Shown here one piece after another: positions 32,901 through 43,262 of a stretch of 64,000 bases of DNA (positions are counted from its first letter, which is position 1; each line of letters begins with the position of its first letter). The notes beneath the pieces are model-generated. The model searched no databases and was not told the DNA's origin. It worked only from the letters and a program-made list of their open reading frames with translations. The stretch covers positions 405,617 to 469,616 of the forward strand of contig JAHLKD010000028.1 of the NCBI GenBank assembly GCA_025526935.1. Reading direction: 5' to 3'. Both the position numbers and the translations under genes were made by a program. The stretch is from Cladochytrium replicatum (lineage: Eukaryota; Chytridiomycota; Chytridiomycetes; Cladochytriales; Cladochytriaceae).

Positions 32901-34927
32901 AAAGTATCAGAGAAGTCAGAGCTAGGACTATTACTGGGTTATAAGGGTGAAGATATGAAAATTATTCATGCTTTGAATCTTAATACCAAACGCATAAGCG
33001 AATATTTTCATTTTACTTTTCATGAGGGAGTATTTGTTGGCTTAAACCCAACATTGCAAACTTTAAATGACCTCACTAAACACTATCCTATTCCTCAGGG
33101 TCAACATTTTGATATTTCAAAGTTACCTGATATGAATAGCGATAATGACAATACTGCAGACTCAGATTCTGATGATAGCACTAACACCTCATCTGATGAG
33201 GAGTTGGATCCCATCCAACGATTTCATCATCGAATTGATATCTCACAAATACATGTTACTCCTATGGCCCAACATGATTCAAATGTTGATGACGAGCACG
33301 ATACCACCAAACACCAACAACTATAACTATTCGTTAAACATGAACGATGGCACTTATGTACCACTTTCTGTACAACACGTACAAGAACAAAGTGAAGATG
33401 ATTCCCAAAGTGATTTGGACGATTTACAATGGATTGGTGAAGATGATGACAACGATTATGGATTTGTTGCACACAAAGCCAAACGCCGCAAACTTAAAGG
33501 CAAACAACCTATGGTTACTCCAACAAACAGATTTCATCCCCAGCGAAGACATCCTTTGTTGAGACGTAATATCCCCAATGTCAATGTAAATGAGAAAGCA
33601 AAATCGAGTACACCCAACGTTCCTACACCTCAAGGACACTTGAGAAGTATTCCCAGAACAGTCCAGGAAGCTATGTCGCGGCCTGATGAATGGCCATACT
33701 GGCTTGCAGCCATGTGTGAAGAAAACCAACAACTTATCAATTTGGGAACATGGAACAAACACATCTTGCCAAATGGGAACAACCTTCTCACTGGCAAACG
33801 GGTTTATTCATACAAACTTGATGAAGATGGCAACATCATCCGATTCAAGGCACGATGGGTAGTTAGAGGGTTCTCCCAGATACAGGGAATGGATTTCGAC
33901 AAAACATCTTCTCCTGTGGAGAAAACCACTACAATTCGATTACTAGTTGCTCTTGCTGCAATGGTCAAATTACACATTTATCAATTTGACATTACAGGAG
34001 CATATCTCAATACATCACTTGAGGAAGATGTTTATGTTGAAATGCCTCATGGATTTACAGAGACTGACGAATCTGGCAATCCATTAGTTTGTAATCTTGT
34101 CAAAAGCTTATATGGTTTAAATCAAGCTGCTAGAGAATGGTACAAATGCCTCTGGGCGAAATATGAAGACATGGGATCTATCCGTGATCTTTCTGATGCT
34201 TGTCATTTCTGGCAAATAAAATCATCTACTCACAGTTCCACTGTGTAAAATACGTGAACACACTACTATTCATGTAGATGATATTCTTCATTTCTCTCCA
34301 GACCCAAATGGCTACCAAGACTTCATGGATGGCTCAAATTCCTCATTCAAGGTTGGAAGTCACTCTACAGCCAAATGGATTCTGAAAATGCAATTGATCA
34401 AAAACTACTCACGGTTATTTCATAACCAATGCTCAATATGCCAAGGAAATATTGCAGAGATTGAAACTATGGGAATCCAATCTTAAACCAGCCAAAACAC
34501 CTTTTTCTTCTCACTACAAACATGACACAAGCTTGCCTATTTTATCCAAAAATGATGCAACCTATTTTTCGCTCTGAGCTCATGAAAATCTTGTACCTAG
34601 CTACAAAGAACAGACCTGATTTATCTTATGCTGTCAATGTCCTGGCACAACATCAGGTTGAACCACGAGTTTGTATGGTTTGCATTACACACGCAATAAA
34701 ATACCCACTCCCAACGTACACTCTGATGGTGTATATGAGTTTGCATCAAAAATGAACACATCCCAATGGGATATGCTGATGCAGACTGGGCAAATGATCC
34801 TGCTCGCTATTTCAGGACAGGATATGTTGTAATGTTTGCCAATGCAGCTGTTTGCTGGCAGTCTACAAAGCAACAGGTTATAACTTGCTCTTCCACTGAA
34901 GCAGAGTTATATGCATTGAATGAAGCT
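29979..34927 (+). pseudogene. Ty1/copia retrotransposon family A, copy A1, degenerate internal region
   Basis: Gag starts at 30,039 (MPKNNTRDGKPRPFAGQTL). Then come a CCHC knuckle remnant near 31,170, an aspartic protease (LIDSGATAWM, about 31,457), integrase HHCC and core (HQQFGHIHLRK ... CIICNQTK; core with DSGEL and GLAERN, about 32,130-32,700), reverse transcriptase (RWVVRGFSQIQGMDFD at about 33,850; VDDILHF at about 34,275) and RNase H (about 34,770-34,920, CSSTEAELYALNE). Frameshifts (for example near 30,200, 30,580, 31,140, 32,580, 34,240) and a stop in the protease-integrase linker (about 31,787) inactivate it. RNase H is cut off by an LTR-II at 34,928, so there is no 3' LTR-I. More diverged than copies A2 and A3. 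Confidence 0.88.
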
Positions 34928-35408
34928 TGTTGAACAAAGCCGTTGGTCTGGATCCTCAGGTTGTGTGTGTGTCGATTCACGGGTTGATGTTGCTAAGAGA
35001 TGAATAAAGAAGATTGCGAGTCACAAGTGCTAGCGCAAGAGAATGCTCCTTGTGTGTATCGCCACAGGCTCCTTGAATAAGTGTACTGTCGTTTTGGCTT
35101 TTCCTTCCGGAAGATCTGGATCGCAGCGATAAGGTTTGACTCTTCTTCTCACAGGCGTAGCGAAGCATAATCATGCTAAGCTGTGCGTGAGATCTAGCTC
35201 TCCTCAACAGGATTGTCGTTGCACATGATTCCCACAAACGCGTTAATCATATGTAAACCTTTGCTGTGATCTGATCTGGGCTTCACTTCTACAAGTGGAT
35301 GATAGAAAAGTAATGACAGTTTACTATACCTATGGCCGGAATAAATGTAACCCATGAAGAAATAACCGGAGGTGTCCAAACTCGTAATAGATCATCATCT
35401 ATATGCTT
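34928..35408 (-). repeat. Truncated LTR-II (family B 3' LTR, minus orientation)
   Basis: Starts with the inverted LTR end TGTTGAACAAAG and matches the full LTR-II at 58,687-59,280, but lacks about 110 bp of the U3 start and runs straight into internal family B pol sequence. It interrupts the RNase H of copia A1. Confidence 0.8.
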
Positions 35409-35559
35409 CAGCAATGGATTGTGGAGTCAATAAATCAGCATTTTGATCGTAATCAGCATCGTCTGGGTCATCATCGTCTAGTCCATGTAAATGTTCAACA
35501 ACATGCATGTCACCGGCTTCTTCTAAGCGGTAATATATGGGGTCGTCGTTCGTATCCTC
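35409..35559 (-). pseudogene. Copia family B pol fragment (integrase-RT spacer)
   Basis: The minus strand encodes YYRLEEAGDMHVVEHLHG and DDDDPDDADYDQNADLLT, the acidic linker between integrase and reverse transcriptase seen in the longest B copy at about 61,310-61,440. It ends in the 8-mer GTATCCTC (35,552-35,559), directly followed by a hAT-like terminus. Confidence 0.8.
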
Positions 35560-35750
35560 TAAGGATCGGCGGGTTTTAGGGTCTTTCGGGTCGGGTCCGG
35601 GTCCATTGACTAAATGTACCCGACCCGAGTGCCGGGTTTTCATGGAAAATTTTCGGGTCGGATCCGGGTCGGGTATCGGGTCCAGTAGGAAAACCCTTCT
35701 CGGGTCAAAAGTCAGACCCGAGTAAAACCCGATGTGATAGAGAATCTAAA
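35560..35750. mobile_element. hAT-type terminus with GGGTC-rich subterminal repeats
   Basis: Begins TAAGGATCGGCGGGT and is dense in GGGTCGGGTC/GACCC motifs on both strands, as in subterminal transposase-binding regions of hAT elements. A related end is at 44,866. It is probably the left terminus of the element that carries the hAT transposase downstream. Confidence 0.6.
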
Positions 35751-35760
35751 ACGAAGCTAT

Positions 35761-36560
35761 TGTTCTTTCTGTCCACGCGGACACTTTCCAAGAAGACGCA
35801 ATATAAGTTTTGTATGTATCAAACAATTTTGCATCACAACAGACATCGAGGCATGTATTTTCTGTCCACCCGGACACTTTCTCAACTCATTGACGTACTT
35901 CAGTTATCTCTACCCAATACAACTAACCTCTCTATCAATGTTACTAGCAATAAGATTCTGTCCACCCGGACACTTTCTTAACTCATTGACGGTACTTGAG
36001 TGATCTCTATCAAGTACAACTAACATCTCTATCAATGTTACTAGCAATAAGATTCTGTCCACCCGGACACTTTCTCAACTCATTGACGGTACTTGAGTGA
36101 TCTCTATCAAGTACAACTAACATCTCTATCAATGTTACTAGCAATAAAATTCTGTCCACCCGGACACTTTCTCAACTCATTGACGGTACTTCAGTGATCT
36201 CTATCAAGTACAGCTAACCTCTCTATCAATGTTACTAGCAATAAGATTCTGTCCACCCGGACACTTTCTTAACTCATTGACGGTACTTGAGTGATCTCTA
36301 TCAAGTACAAACTAACATCTCTATCAATGTTACTAGCAATAAGATTCTGTCCACCCGGACACTTTCTCAACTCATTGACGTACTTCAGTTATCTCTACCC
36401 AATACAGCTAACCTCTCTATCAATGTTACTAGCAATAGGATTCTGTCCACCCCGACACTTTCTCAACTCATTGACGTACTTCAGTTATCTCTACCCAGTA
36501 CAACTAACCTCTATCAATGTTACTAGCAATACGATTCTGTCCACCCGGACACTTTCCAAG
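35761..36560 (+). repeat. Tandem array of ~97-bp units with GTCCACCCGGAC core (left)
   Basis: Nine occurrences of TTCTGTCCACCCGGACACTT (first one CACGCGG, one CACCCCG), spaced about 95-98 bp from about 35,766 to 36,551. Each is followed by TCAACTCATTGACG and TCTATCAATGTTACTAGCAA. The core GTCC-ACCC-GGAC is a near-palindrome. The same unit is found inverted at 39,146-39,556, flanking the transposase gene. Confidence 0.92.
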
Positions 36561-36676
36561 AAGTCACAACAGAAGTTCTGTAACAAACAATTTCTACCAC
36601 GACAGACCTCGAGAGCTGTGCTTTCTGTGCACCTGGACATTAGAGTCGGTAACGTTCCAGCCACACCACAGCAAAA

Positions 36677-39108
36677 ATGGACGCCGCCTTTGTTAAACCA
36701 AAGCGTAAGGCAGCGTCCGACGCAAGCCAAACACTGGTGGACAGTCATCCGCTTGACACACGGAAGCGAAGTCTGCCAGCCCCCCAAATTTCAGAGGCGT
36801 CCAGCGAGGGGAACATCATGCAGGACAAACGCAGACGTGTATCAGGACACAGTGGCAACAACAGCGCTCGAGAGCCGAGCTCCACATCTTCTTCCAATGA
36901 CTCCAGCGAGTTGGGCCCGGCTTCTCAGCATGCACCAGAGCTTCCTGCCGACGTTAGTTTTGCTGACTCTTCAGTGCGACAGGAGCCTGCAGCTGGATCA
37001 GTTCAACCATCAATGCTTTCATCAGACGCAGATGTTGATAGCATGTCGGACTGTAGAGGTAGTCGAGGCGGCATAGCGAAGGATTACTATAAGGTTGATA
37101 ATGGTCTGAGAACATGTTTGGTTGCGAAATGCAAGTGGAGCCAGAAGGTCGATAAGACGGGATCAACAAAAAACTTCCTCAGGCATCTGAAAAACCACCA
37201 TGGAAGTGTTGCCAGGTCGCTTGGACTGTTGGACATCGTCCCCAAGGGACAACAGACATTGAATTTCGGCTCGCAGGAGAAGGAGCAAAACTTTGTGTTC
37301 AATCCAGACGTAGCGTGGCGGTCGATTTTGGACTGGATTGCTGCAGCAATCAGGCTTTTACTGTTGTGGAGAACGAGTTCTTTGTCAGCATGCTGAAGAC
37401 TTTTCAGCCAAACTATACACCAAAGACGGCAAAAGCAGTGAAGCAAAAGGAGATGGATCTTTACCATAGGCAGAAGGAGCTCATTAAAGGTCTGATTGTT
37501 GGTTCGCCTTCAAAAGTATCAATAACAGCTGACTGTTGGACATCGAAGAACCAGATTTCTTTTCTTGGAATTACTGCCCACTTCATCACGAAAGAATGGG
37601 AGCCGCAGGACTTGCTGCTGCAGATGATTCCGATGGTTGGAAAGCATGAAGGCGTCGCCATGGCTAGTCAGCTTGTCAAGTGTCTGAATGAATTTGGCAT
37701 GCTATCGGGTGAACGCTTATTGTGCATTACAACCGACAACGGTTCTAACTTTACCATGAGTGCTAAGCTGGAGACGCTCTTGGAAGATAGGGATATTGCG
37801 TGGTCTGCAGAAACTCAACACATGCGGTGTATGGCACACATTATCAATCTTGCAGCAAAGGATTTTATCGATACATTCGCGCCTGCAGGGGACACAGTCG
37901 CAAATGACGATAACTCCGGCGTTAATGTCATAAACCTTCTTCAACGGCTAGTCAGAGGAATCCAGTCTTCCCCAAAACGACGAAGCTCATTTATTGATTC
38001 GTGCCGATTTGTGAAACTGGTTCCTCTATTACCAATTATCGATGTGACAACTCGCTGGAATAGCACGTTCTATATGGTCAAACGAGCCTTACAGCTACGA
38101 GAGGCAATGGACAAAATATGCTGGATTGAAGATTCTTTGAAAGATTGGTCAATGAATCCAAAGCAATGGGAGGTCCTACAGAAGATCCGGGATGGTTTGA
38201 GTGTTTTCGAGGTTATATCAAAGGCAATCGAGGGGTCTAGATATCCAACACTTCCGCTTGTTATTCCATTTTACAACGATCTTATCGATCAACTGGAGGA
38301 CCTAGAGGATGCAGAATTAGATGAAACTTTCACCAAAGCATTTCGAAATGCACTAGATAAGCTGAGAATATATTACTCAATCGCTAAGAGCCCGTGTTTA
38401 GCAGTTGCTACGGTACTCGATCCTCGTTTTAAGGATCAATATTATCGATTTTCAAAGGCTCGGGAGAAAGACGTAGGAAGGGATCAGGTCACCCTAGTGC
38501 GGAAAGTCTGGGAGGAATCGTATAAGTCACGGAAAATCAAGAAAAGTGGTGCCGATGTTTTTGGAAACACGCCAGAACGTCGACACGATTCGAGCGGAGC
38601 TTCCGGTGATAGACAGAAAAAAACGGACGCTGAACGCTTGAGAGTCATTAGATCCGTTTTCATCTGGCAAGAAGAGATTCCTGAGGAAAAAGATGAGCTG
38701 GATCGCTATCTTGGCGATCAGGTACTCCGCGGTATTGATTCTGATGGGAAGCCAATCAATATTATGGACTGGTGGAAGACCGTTGGAAGTGTGAACTTTC
38801 CAGCCCTAAGCCAGATGGCAATGGACTATTTAGGAATACCAGCAACAAGCGCTCCAGTCGAACGAAAGTTTTCAGCCGGGGTTGATTTGGTACCTGCAAC
38901 TCGCAACCGCCTTGCTCCAAGAACAATAAATGCGTTGATGTGCCGTCATGACTGGTTGCATCAATTGAGTGCTGAAGAACCGTTCAAAAATGATTCCCTA
39001 GATTCAAAAAGTGATGTTAGTGAGGATTTTGTAAAGGTGCATAATTTTGGCAAGGATTTTGATGTGGTATTAGAGTTGGAAGCAACTGATGATAACCCAC
39101 TCTTTTAA
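36677..39108 (+). pseudogene. hAT-superfamily transposase (BED finger, hATC), one frameshift
   Basis: Starts at ATG 36,677 (MDAAFVKPKRKAAS). After a Ser-rich basic N-terminus comes a BED-type zinc finger (CLVAKCKW ... NFLRHLKNHHG, about 37,115-37,205). The frame shifts once near 37,345 (ILDWIAAA to NQAFTVVENEFF), and the second frame runs to 39,108. It contains the RNase H-like core (ITADCWTS, CITTDNGSNF, TRWNSTFYM) and the hATC dimerisation region (GIPATSAPVERKFSAG, then RTINALMCRHDWL). About 800 residues in total. hAT transposases cut and paste DNA and create 8-bp target duplications. The single frameshift could be real decay, an unrecognised intron or an assembly error; apart from it the protein looks complete. 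Confidence 0.88.
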
Positions 39109-39145
39109 ATATAAATTGTTGTTTAGACTGTTCATCTGTTGAAGT

Positions 39146-39556
39146 ACCGTCCAGGAGTTGAGAAAGCGACCGCCTGGACAGAATCCTATTACAAGTAGCA
39201 TTTGTAGAGAGGTTGGTTGTACTTGATCGAGATCAGTGAAGTATCAGTGAAGTACCGTCAATGAGTTGAGAAAGTGTCCGGGTGGACAGAATCGTATTGC
39301 TAGTAACATTGATAGAGAGGTTAGTTGTATTGGATAGAGATCACTGAAGTACCGTCAATGAGTTGAGAAAGTGTCCGGGCGGACAGAATCGTATTGCTAG
39401 TAACATTGATAGAGAGGTTAGTTGTATTGGATAGAGATCACTGAAGTACTGTCAATGAGTTGAGAAAGTGTCCGGGTGGACAGAATCGTATTGCTAGTAA
39501 CATTGATAGAGAGGTTAGTTGTATTGGGTAGAGATCACTGAAGTACCGTCAATGAG
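39146..39556 (-). repeat. Tandem array of ~97-bp units, inverted (right)
   Basis: Four copies of the reverse-complement unit (GAGTTGAGAAAGTGTCCGGG, TGGACAGAATCGTATTGCTA). The array stops abruptly at 39,556 inside a unit (GTCAATGAG), directly against family B gag sequence, so the right transposon terminus is missing. Confidence 0.9.
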
Positions 39557-40355
39557 CTTCCATGGTGACGTTGAGTTGGACCAATTGGTTGAGGTCGGTC
39601 AAGATATTTGACACTGTTTCGAAGTAATGCGTTGGCTTGTGGTGGAATGGTCGCGGAGCATTTGGATTTGCAGCATCAATTGGATCTTGTATTAACGCCG
39701 GTTCCCATTTGGCATACGCGGAAGTGATCATTTTTCCGAGAAAAGGTACAAGGGTCCGTAGTTCAATTGTCTGCATCGTGATTTTTGCGACTAACCGGTT
39801 TAGTAGATCCTTGATTACGAGTTTGTCCGGTAAAGAGTTCAGTTTGAGTTCGAACAACTCAGTGAGGTCGGTCACAAACTGCTGAACGCTTTCTGCCGAC
39901 TGACCGTTCGTACATTTCAGATCTGCCAGCCGTTGCGCCCACATAGACGATTCGATCGGAGCTTGACCGCCAGCACTGAAAATTCGGCGAAGTCCATCGA
40001 CTTTGCCTTTTGCTGACGAAGCTCTGACTCGATTCATGTTGCGTTTTGGGAAACATTCGCATAGAATTCCAACTGCAACGATATTGTCCGCTTGTTGTGC
40101 ATGGTAATCTTGCATCTCAGCATGATATTGCGTACATAAGCGACTGTTGTGTGTGACGATCGCCAAATGTTCACGTAGTTCTGCTTCCCATTGTGCTCGT
40201 GCTTCGTTAGCAGCTCCGCCAGCAGCTCCGGCGATGACTATCGGACGCTGTGGGCGATTTCCTTCCGCTTCGTAATTCGGACTATCAGGAAGAGCCATTG
40301 GTTCTTGGAGAAGCATAGTGCCAGCACCGCCACGTACGTTTGCGTAAGTCTGCAC
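39557..40355 (-). pseudogene. Copia family B gag, C-terminal part
   Basis: The minus strand reads QTYANVRGGAGTMLLQEPMA and continues open to about 39,549, matching the gag at the right edge of the window (about 63,700-64,000). It is one gag split by a 1,641-bp hAT-like insertion: the N-terminal piece is at 41,997-42,145 and joins in frame across the duplicated GTCTGCAC. Confidence 0.82.
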
Positions 40356-41996
40356 CAGGGTCTGCCACGAGTCAAATCGTTAATTTGATTTGTCAAATTT
40401 TATTTGCACTAATTTGTGCGAGTCAAATCGAGGGGAGCTCCCTTATTTACTCAAATGTGATTTGAGCAAATAGGGGTGCCAATTTGTCAAATACAAATGG
40501 TACCTACCTATTTGGCAAATAGGCCGCAAGGCTTGGGCAAATATTTGTCAAATATTGTGTGTCGTAATATGTTTCCAGACTCCCCACCCAACATTAATAC
40601 TCTTACACTCCCGATTCACCCTTAAACAGTTTGTGCTGTAACTTGGACTTTCATTGATTGTTCTTGTAATTTGAGGTAGACATCAAGCAAATGCCAAAAG
40701 AAAAAAGGAGGTAAGTAGGAATTTCAGGCTTGTAATGATACTTGACTTACCTAGGATACAGGTCAAAGAGATCGAAAAAACAACAAAATAAGGGCAACGT
40801 CTACAATGAAGAACCAGAGGATATTGATAAAAGTTCATCAACATCTTCACCCCGTGAGAAAGAGAGGGAAACCCAGAACAACGCCCTCAATCGTAAACGA
40901 CGCAAGTTGAATACTTCACGCAGATCATTGTCAAGCTCAGCACAAGCAGTTGAGGGTGAGGGGGAGGCTGATAACCAGGGCTATTTTACTGCAGCAGAAC
41001 CAACTTCTGAACTCGGCATGGCCCAAGATGCTGCCAGAGTCGGGACTGACACAAGATTTTCATCGCTGTGGTCTCTGGTAAAACCTGATTTAAAGTAATA
41101 TTCTTAGAACATATTTCTAAATATAATTATTATAATTATTTCAGCATATTGATTCTTTCCGAATCTTCATAATATGTATTTATTTCCAACCAATACATAT
41201 CACCTGCTGGTGCAAAATTAAAATACAAGTATTAACTTTTGTTTCTTCCTTTTTTTAGTACATATCTTTTGATGATAAAATGCATAACAAACAGTTAACT
41301 TTTTTTGAACAATGTTATTTATTTACTTTGCACACACAATGCATAACAATAAAAAACACCCGAAGTGCCTTACAAGATGGTCATGGAGCAGCACATAGTG
41401 AAGCTCGCTCATCATAAGGAAAATCAAGAAAGCAAAACACAGAGGAAGTAACTTTTTTTTTTTTTGAATGTTATAACATGTATTGACAATGTAACAAATA
41501 GCTCTAGTAGTTCAGTTGGTTACAGCGACAGCCTTCACTCAAGAGATTGCAGGTTCGAAACCTGCTGGAGCATTAAAGTTGCAAATGTATCAGGTGCCAG
41601 CCGGGGGTGTGGGTTGGGTAGGAGATCAACTCACAACTTCGGGATGTACGGCCTCAAAAAGTCAGTCACGTGATTGCTATGGTTGGATCAAGTACGCATC
41701 TGCACCAGCTCGTCAGACTCGATATTCCAATAGCGGTGTATGACTGCCATTAGCCTTGTATGGGGTGTCAGTCGCGCGTGGGTGTGGTTGAGCAGGAAAC
41801 CAACTCATAAGTTTGCGAGGTACGGACCTCAAAAAGTCAGTCACGTGACTGCCACAGTAGGATGAAGTACGCATCCTTGGCAAATAGTTATCATTTGGCA
41901 AATATTTGATGGCGAGTCAAATCAAAGGAAGCCACAAATGGTCACGAGTCAAATATAGCAAAATATTTGACTCGATTTGACTTGTCGCAGACCCTG
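40356..41996. mobile_element. hAT-like element (1,641 bp) with TIRs and 8-bp TSD
   Basis: Left end CAGGGTCTGCCACGAGTCAA and right end (reverse complement) CAGGGTCTGCGACAAGTCAA form ~24-bp terminal inverted repeats with two mismatches. The flanks carry a perfect 8-bp duplication GTCTGCAC (40,348-40,355 and 41,997-42,004), diagnostic of hAT insertion. Subterminal regions repeat GAGTCAAAT / CAAATATTTG motifs. The only sizeable ORF (about 40,742-41,098, basic and Ser-rich, RSKRSKKQQNK) resembles at most a transposase N-terminus. There is no transposase core, so the element is non-autonomous. It interrupts family B gag. Confidence 0.88.
41501..41890 (+). repeat. tRNA-derived SINE-like sequence with duplicated body
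   Basis: 41,501-41,572 is tRNA-like: a near-complete acceptor stem (GCTCTA/TGGAGC), A box TAGTTCAGTTGG (41,508-41,519), perfect T-arm GCAGG-TTCGAAA-CCTGC and B box GGTTCGAAACC (41,552-41,562). The anticodon stem does not pair, so it is not a functional tRNA. The following body occurs twice in diverged form (about 41,605-41,705 and 41,775-41,880), both containing CCTCAAAAAGTCAGTCACGTG. It lies inside the 1.6-kb hAT-like element. Confidence 0.6.
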
Positions 41997-42145
41997 GTCT
42001 GCACTTGTTCCATGTACAGATCGAAATCCTGCAGTGTTTTACCGGTGAATGGCTTCGGCCACAAAGATGTGGCGTCATTCGATCCTGAACCCATCTTCTC
42101 GTTGTTGTCCAAAGAAATGTGTTAAGCAACGATTCGTAACTATTG
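41997..42145 (-). pseudogene. Copia family B gag start and leader
   Basis: The ATG (42,094-42,092) begins MGSGSNDATSLWPKPF and continues FTGKTLQDFDLYMEQVQ, then is cut by the hAT-like insertion. The leader between LTR-II and ATG begins CAATAGTTACG, similar to family A, and probably holds the primer-binding site. Confidence 0.8.
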
Positions 42146-42578
42146 TGTTGAACAAAGCTGTGGTCTGGATCCTCAGGTTGTGTGTGTTGTTAATTCACGG
42201 GTTAATGTTGCTAAGAGATGAATAAAGAAGATTGCGAGTCACAAGTGCTAGCGCAAGAGAATGCTCCATGTGTGTATCACCACAGGCTCCTTAAATAAGT
42301 GTACTGTCGTTTTGGCTTTTCCTTCCAGAAGATCTGGATCGCAGCGATAAGGTTTGACTCTTCTTCTCACACGGGTAGCGAAGCATAATCATGCTAAGCT
42401 GTGCGTGAGATCTAGCTCCGGAGGTGTCCAAACTCGTAATAGATCATCATCTATTTGCTTTAGTTCAATAGTTAGAAATGTTGCTTGGTGAAGAGTGACA
42501 TTTCTGTATATCGGGCGTTTGTGTTTTTGTACTATCAATGACTGGATTAGCCAAGTACATCAATCGAAATACTTAACA
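42146..42578 (-). repeat. LTR-II with internal deletion (family B 5' LTR, minus orientation)
   Basis: Both LTR ends are present (TGTTGAACAAAG ... AATACTTAACA), but about 160 bp in the middle is missing compared with the copy at 58,687-59,280. Its TGTTAAG end is fused directly to an internal family B site in the opposite orientation. Confidence 0.85.
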
Positions 42579-42585
42579 ATACGAA

Positions 42586-43262
42586 TGTTGATGCATGCAC
42601 ATATATGGAACTAGCTACTCCGGTCTTCCGCTACCGACACTGAGGGGAAATAGCCTACCAGAGACGTCTGGGACAAGTTCATGCGTAATCATACATTACA
42701 TGAAAGAACTGGCATTTCTAACTATTGGTCATCAAGACATCCTCCTTTACTCATTGGAATCTAGTAGAGTTCTGAGAGTGATCACGCGTTTGAGAAAGAA
42801 TGTGATGCTAATCAGTTTGCTGCTGACAGTTATATCATACTCGAGTACATCTCGTCTGATACTAATGCAAGGTACTACATACTTATTTCTCATAGAGAAC
42901 ATGTCATTGTAGACAAGATTATAGCTGATCTTCATGTTCTGCTCACAATGGTTATTGTGAACGATCACTGGGATCTATATCTCTCTATTCGAGAGAATAA
43001 TGTTTATATTAGATATTTCCATAGATCTATAGCCACAGGTTAATTATAAAAGCCGAAACGACAGTATATTTGAATTGTTTGCACAATTCAAAGAGCCTGT
43101 GGCAATGTGAGATTTTGGGTGGCTGTGGCGCAAGAGAGTGATTGGAGAAACACAAAACTCTGCACATACACAGATCAACCTGAGGACTATCTCTAGCGCA
43201 AGTCCCAGATCAGCAGCACTAAAACTGATCAAATCACATCACCCTCAAACCAAACTTCGACA
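42586..43262 (+). repeat. Solo LTR-I of copia family A with 5-bp target duplication
   Basis: A complete 677-bp LTR-I (TGTTGATGCATGC ... CTTCGACA) without any internal region. It is flanked by ACGAA on both sides (42,581-42,585 and 43,263-43,267). The empty site ATACGAATGACGAGG is preserved in the B copy near 63,060. This is the product of LTR-LTR recombination of a family A insertion into a family B element. Confidence 0.9.

Noticed and set aside
35560-35750. GGGTC repeats as telomere or G-quadruplex tract
   Set aside because: Motifs occur on both strands in irregular spacing, start at a TIR next to an 8-bp duplication, and recur at 44,866; a hAT subterminal region fits better.
35761-36560. 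CRISPR-like repeat array
   Set aside because: The whole ~97-bp unit is repeated, not just a short repeat with unique spacers; the host is eukaryotic and the unit recurs inverted on the other side of a transposase.
41501-41572. Functional tRNA gene
   Set aside because: A and B boxes and T-arm are good, but the anticodon stem does not pair and the acceptor stem is one base pair short; more likely a SINE head.
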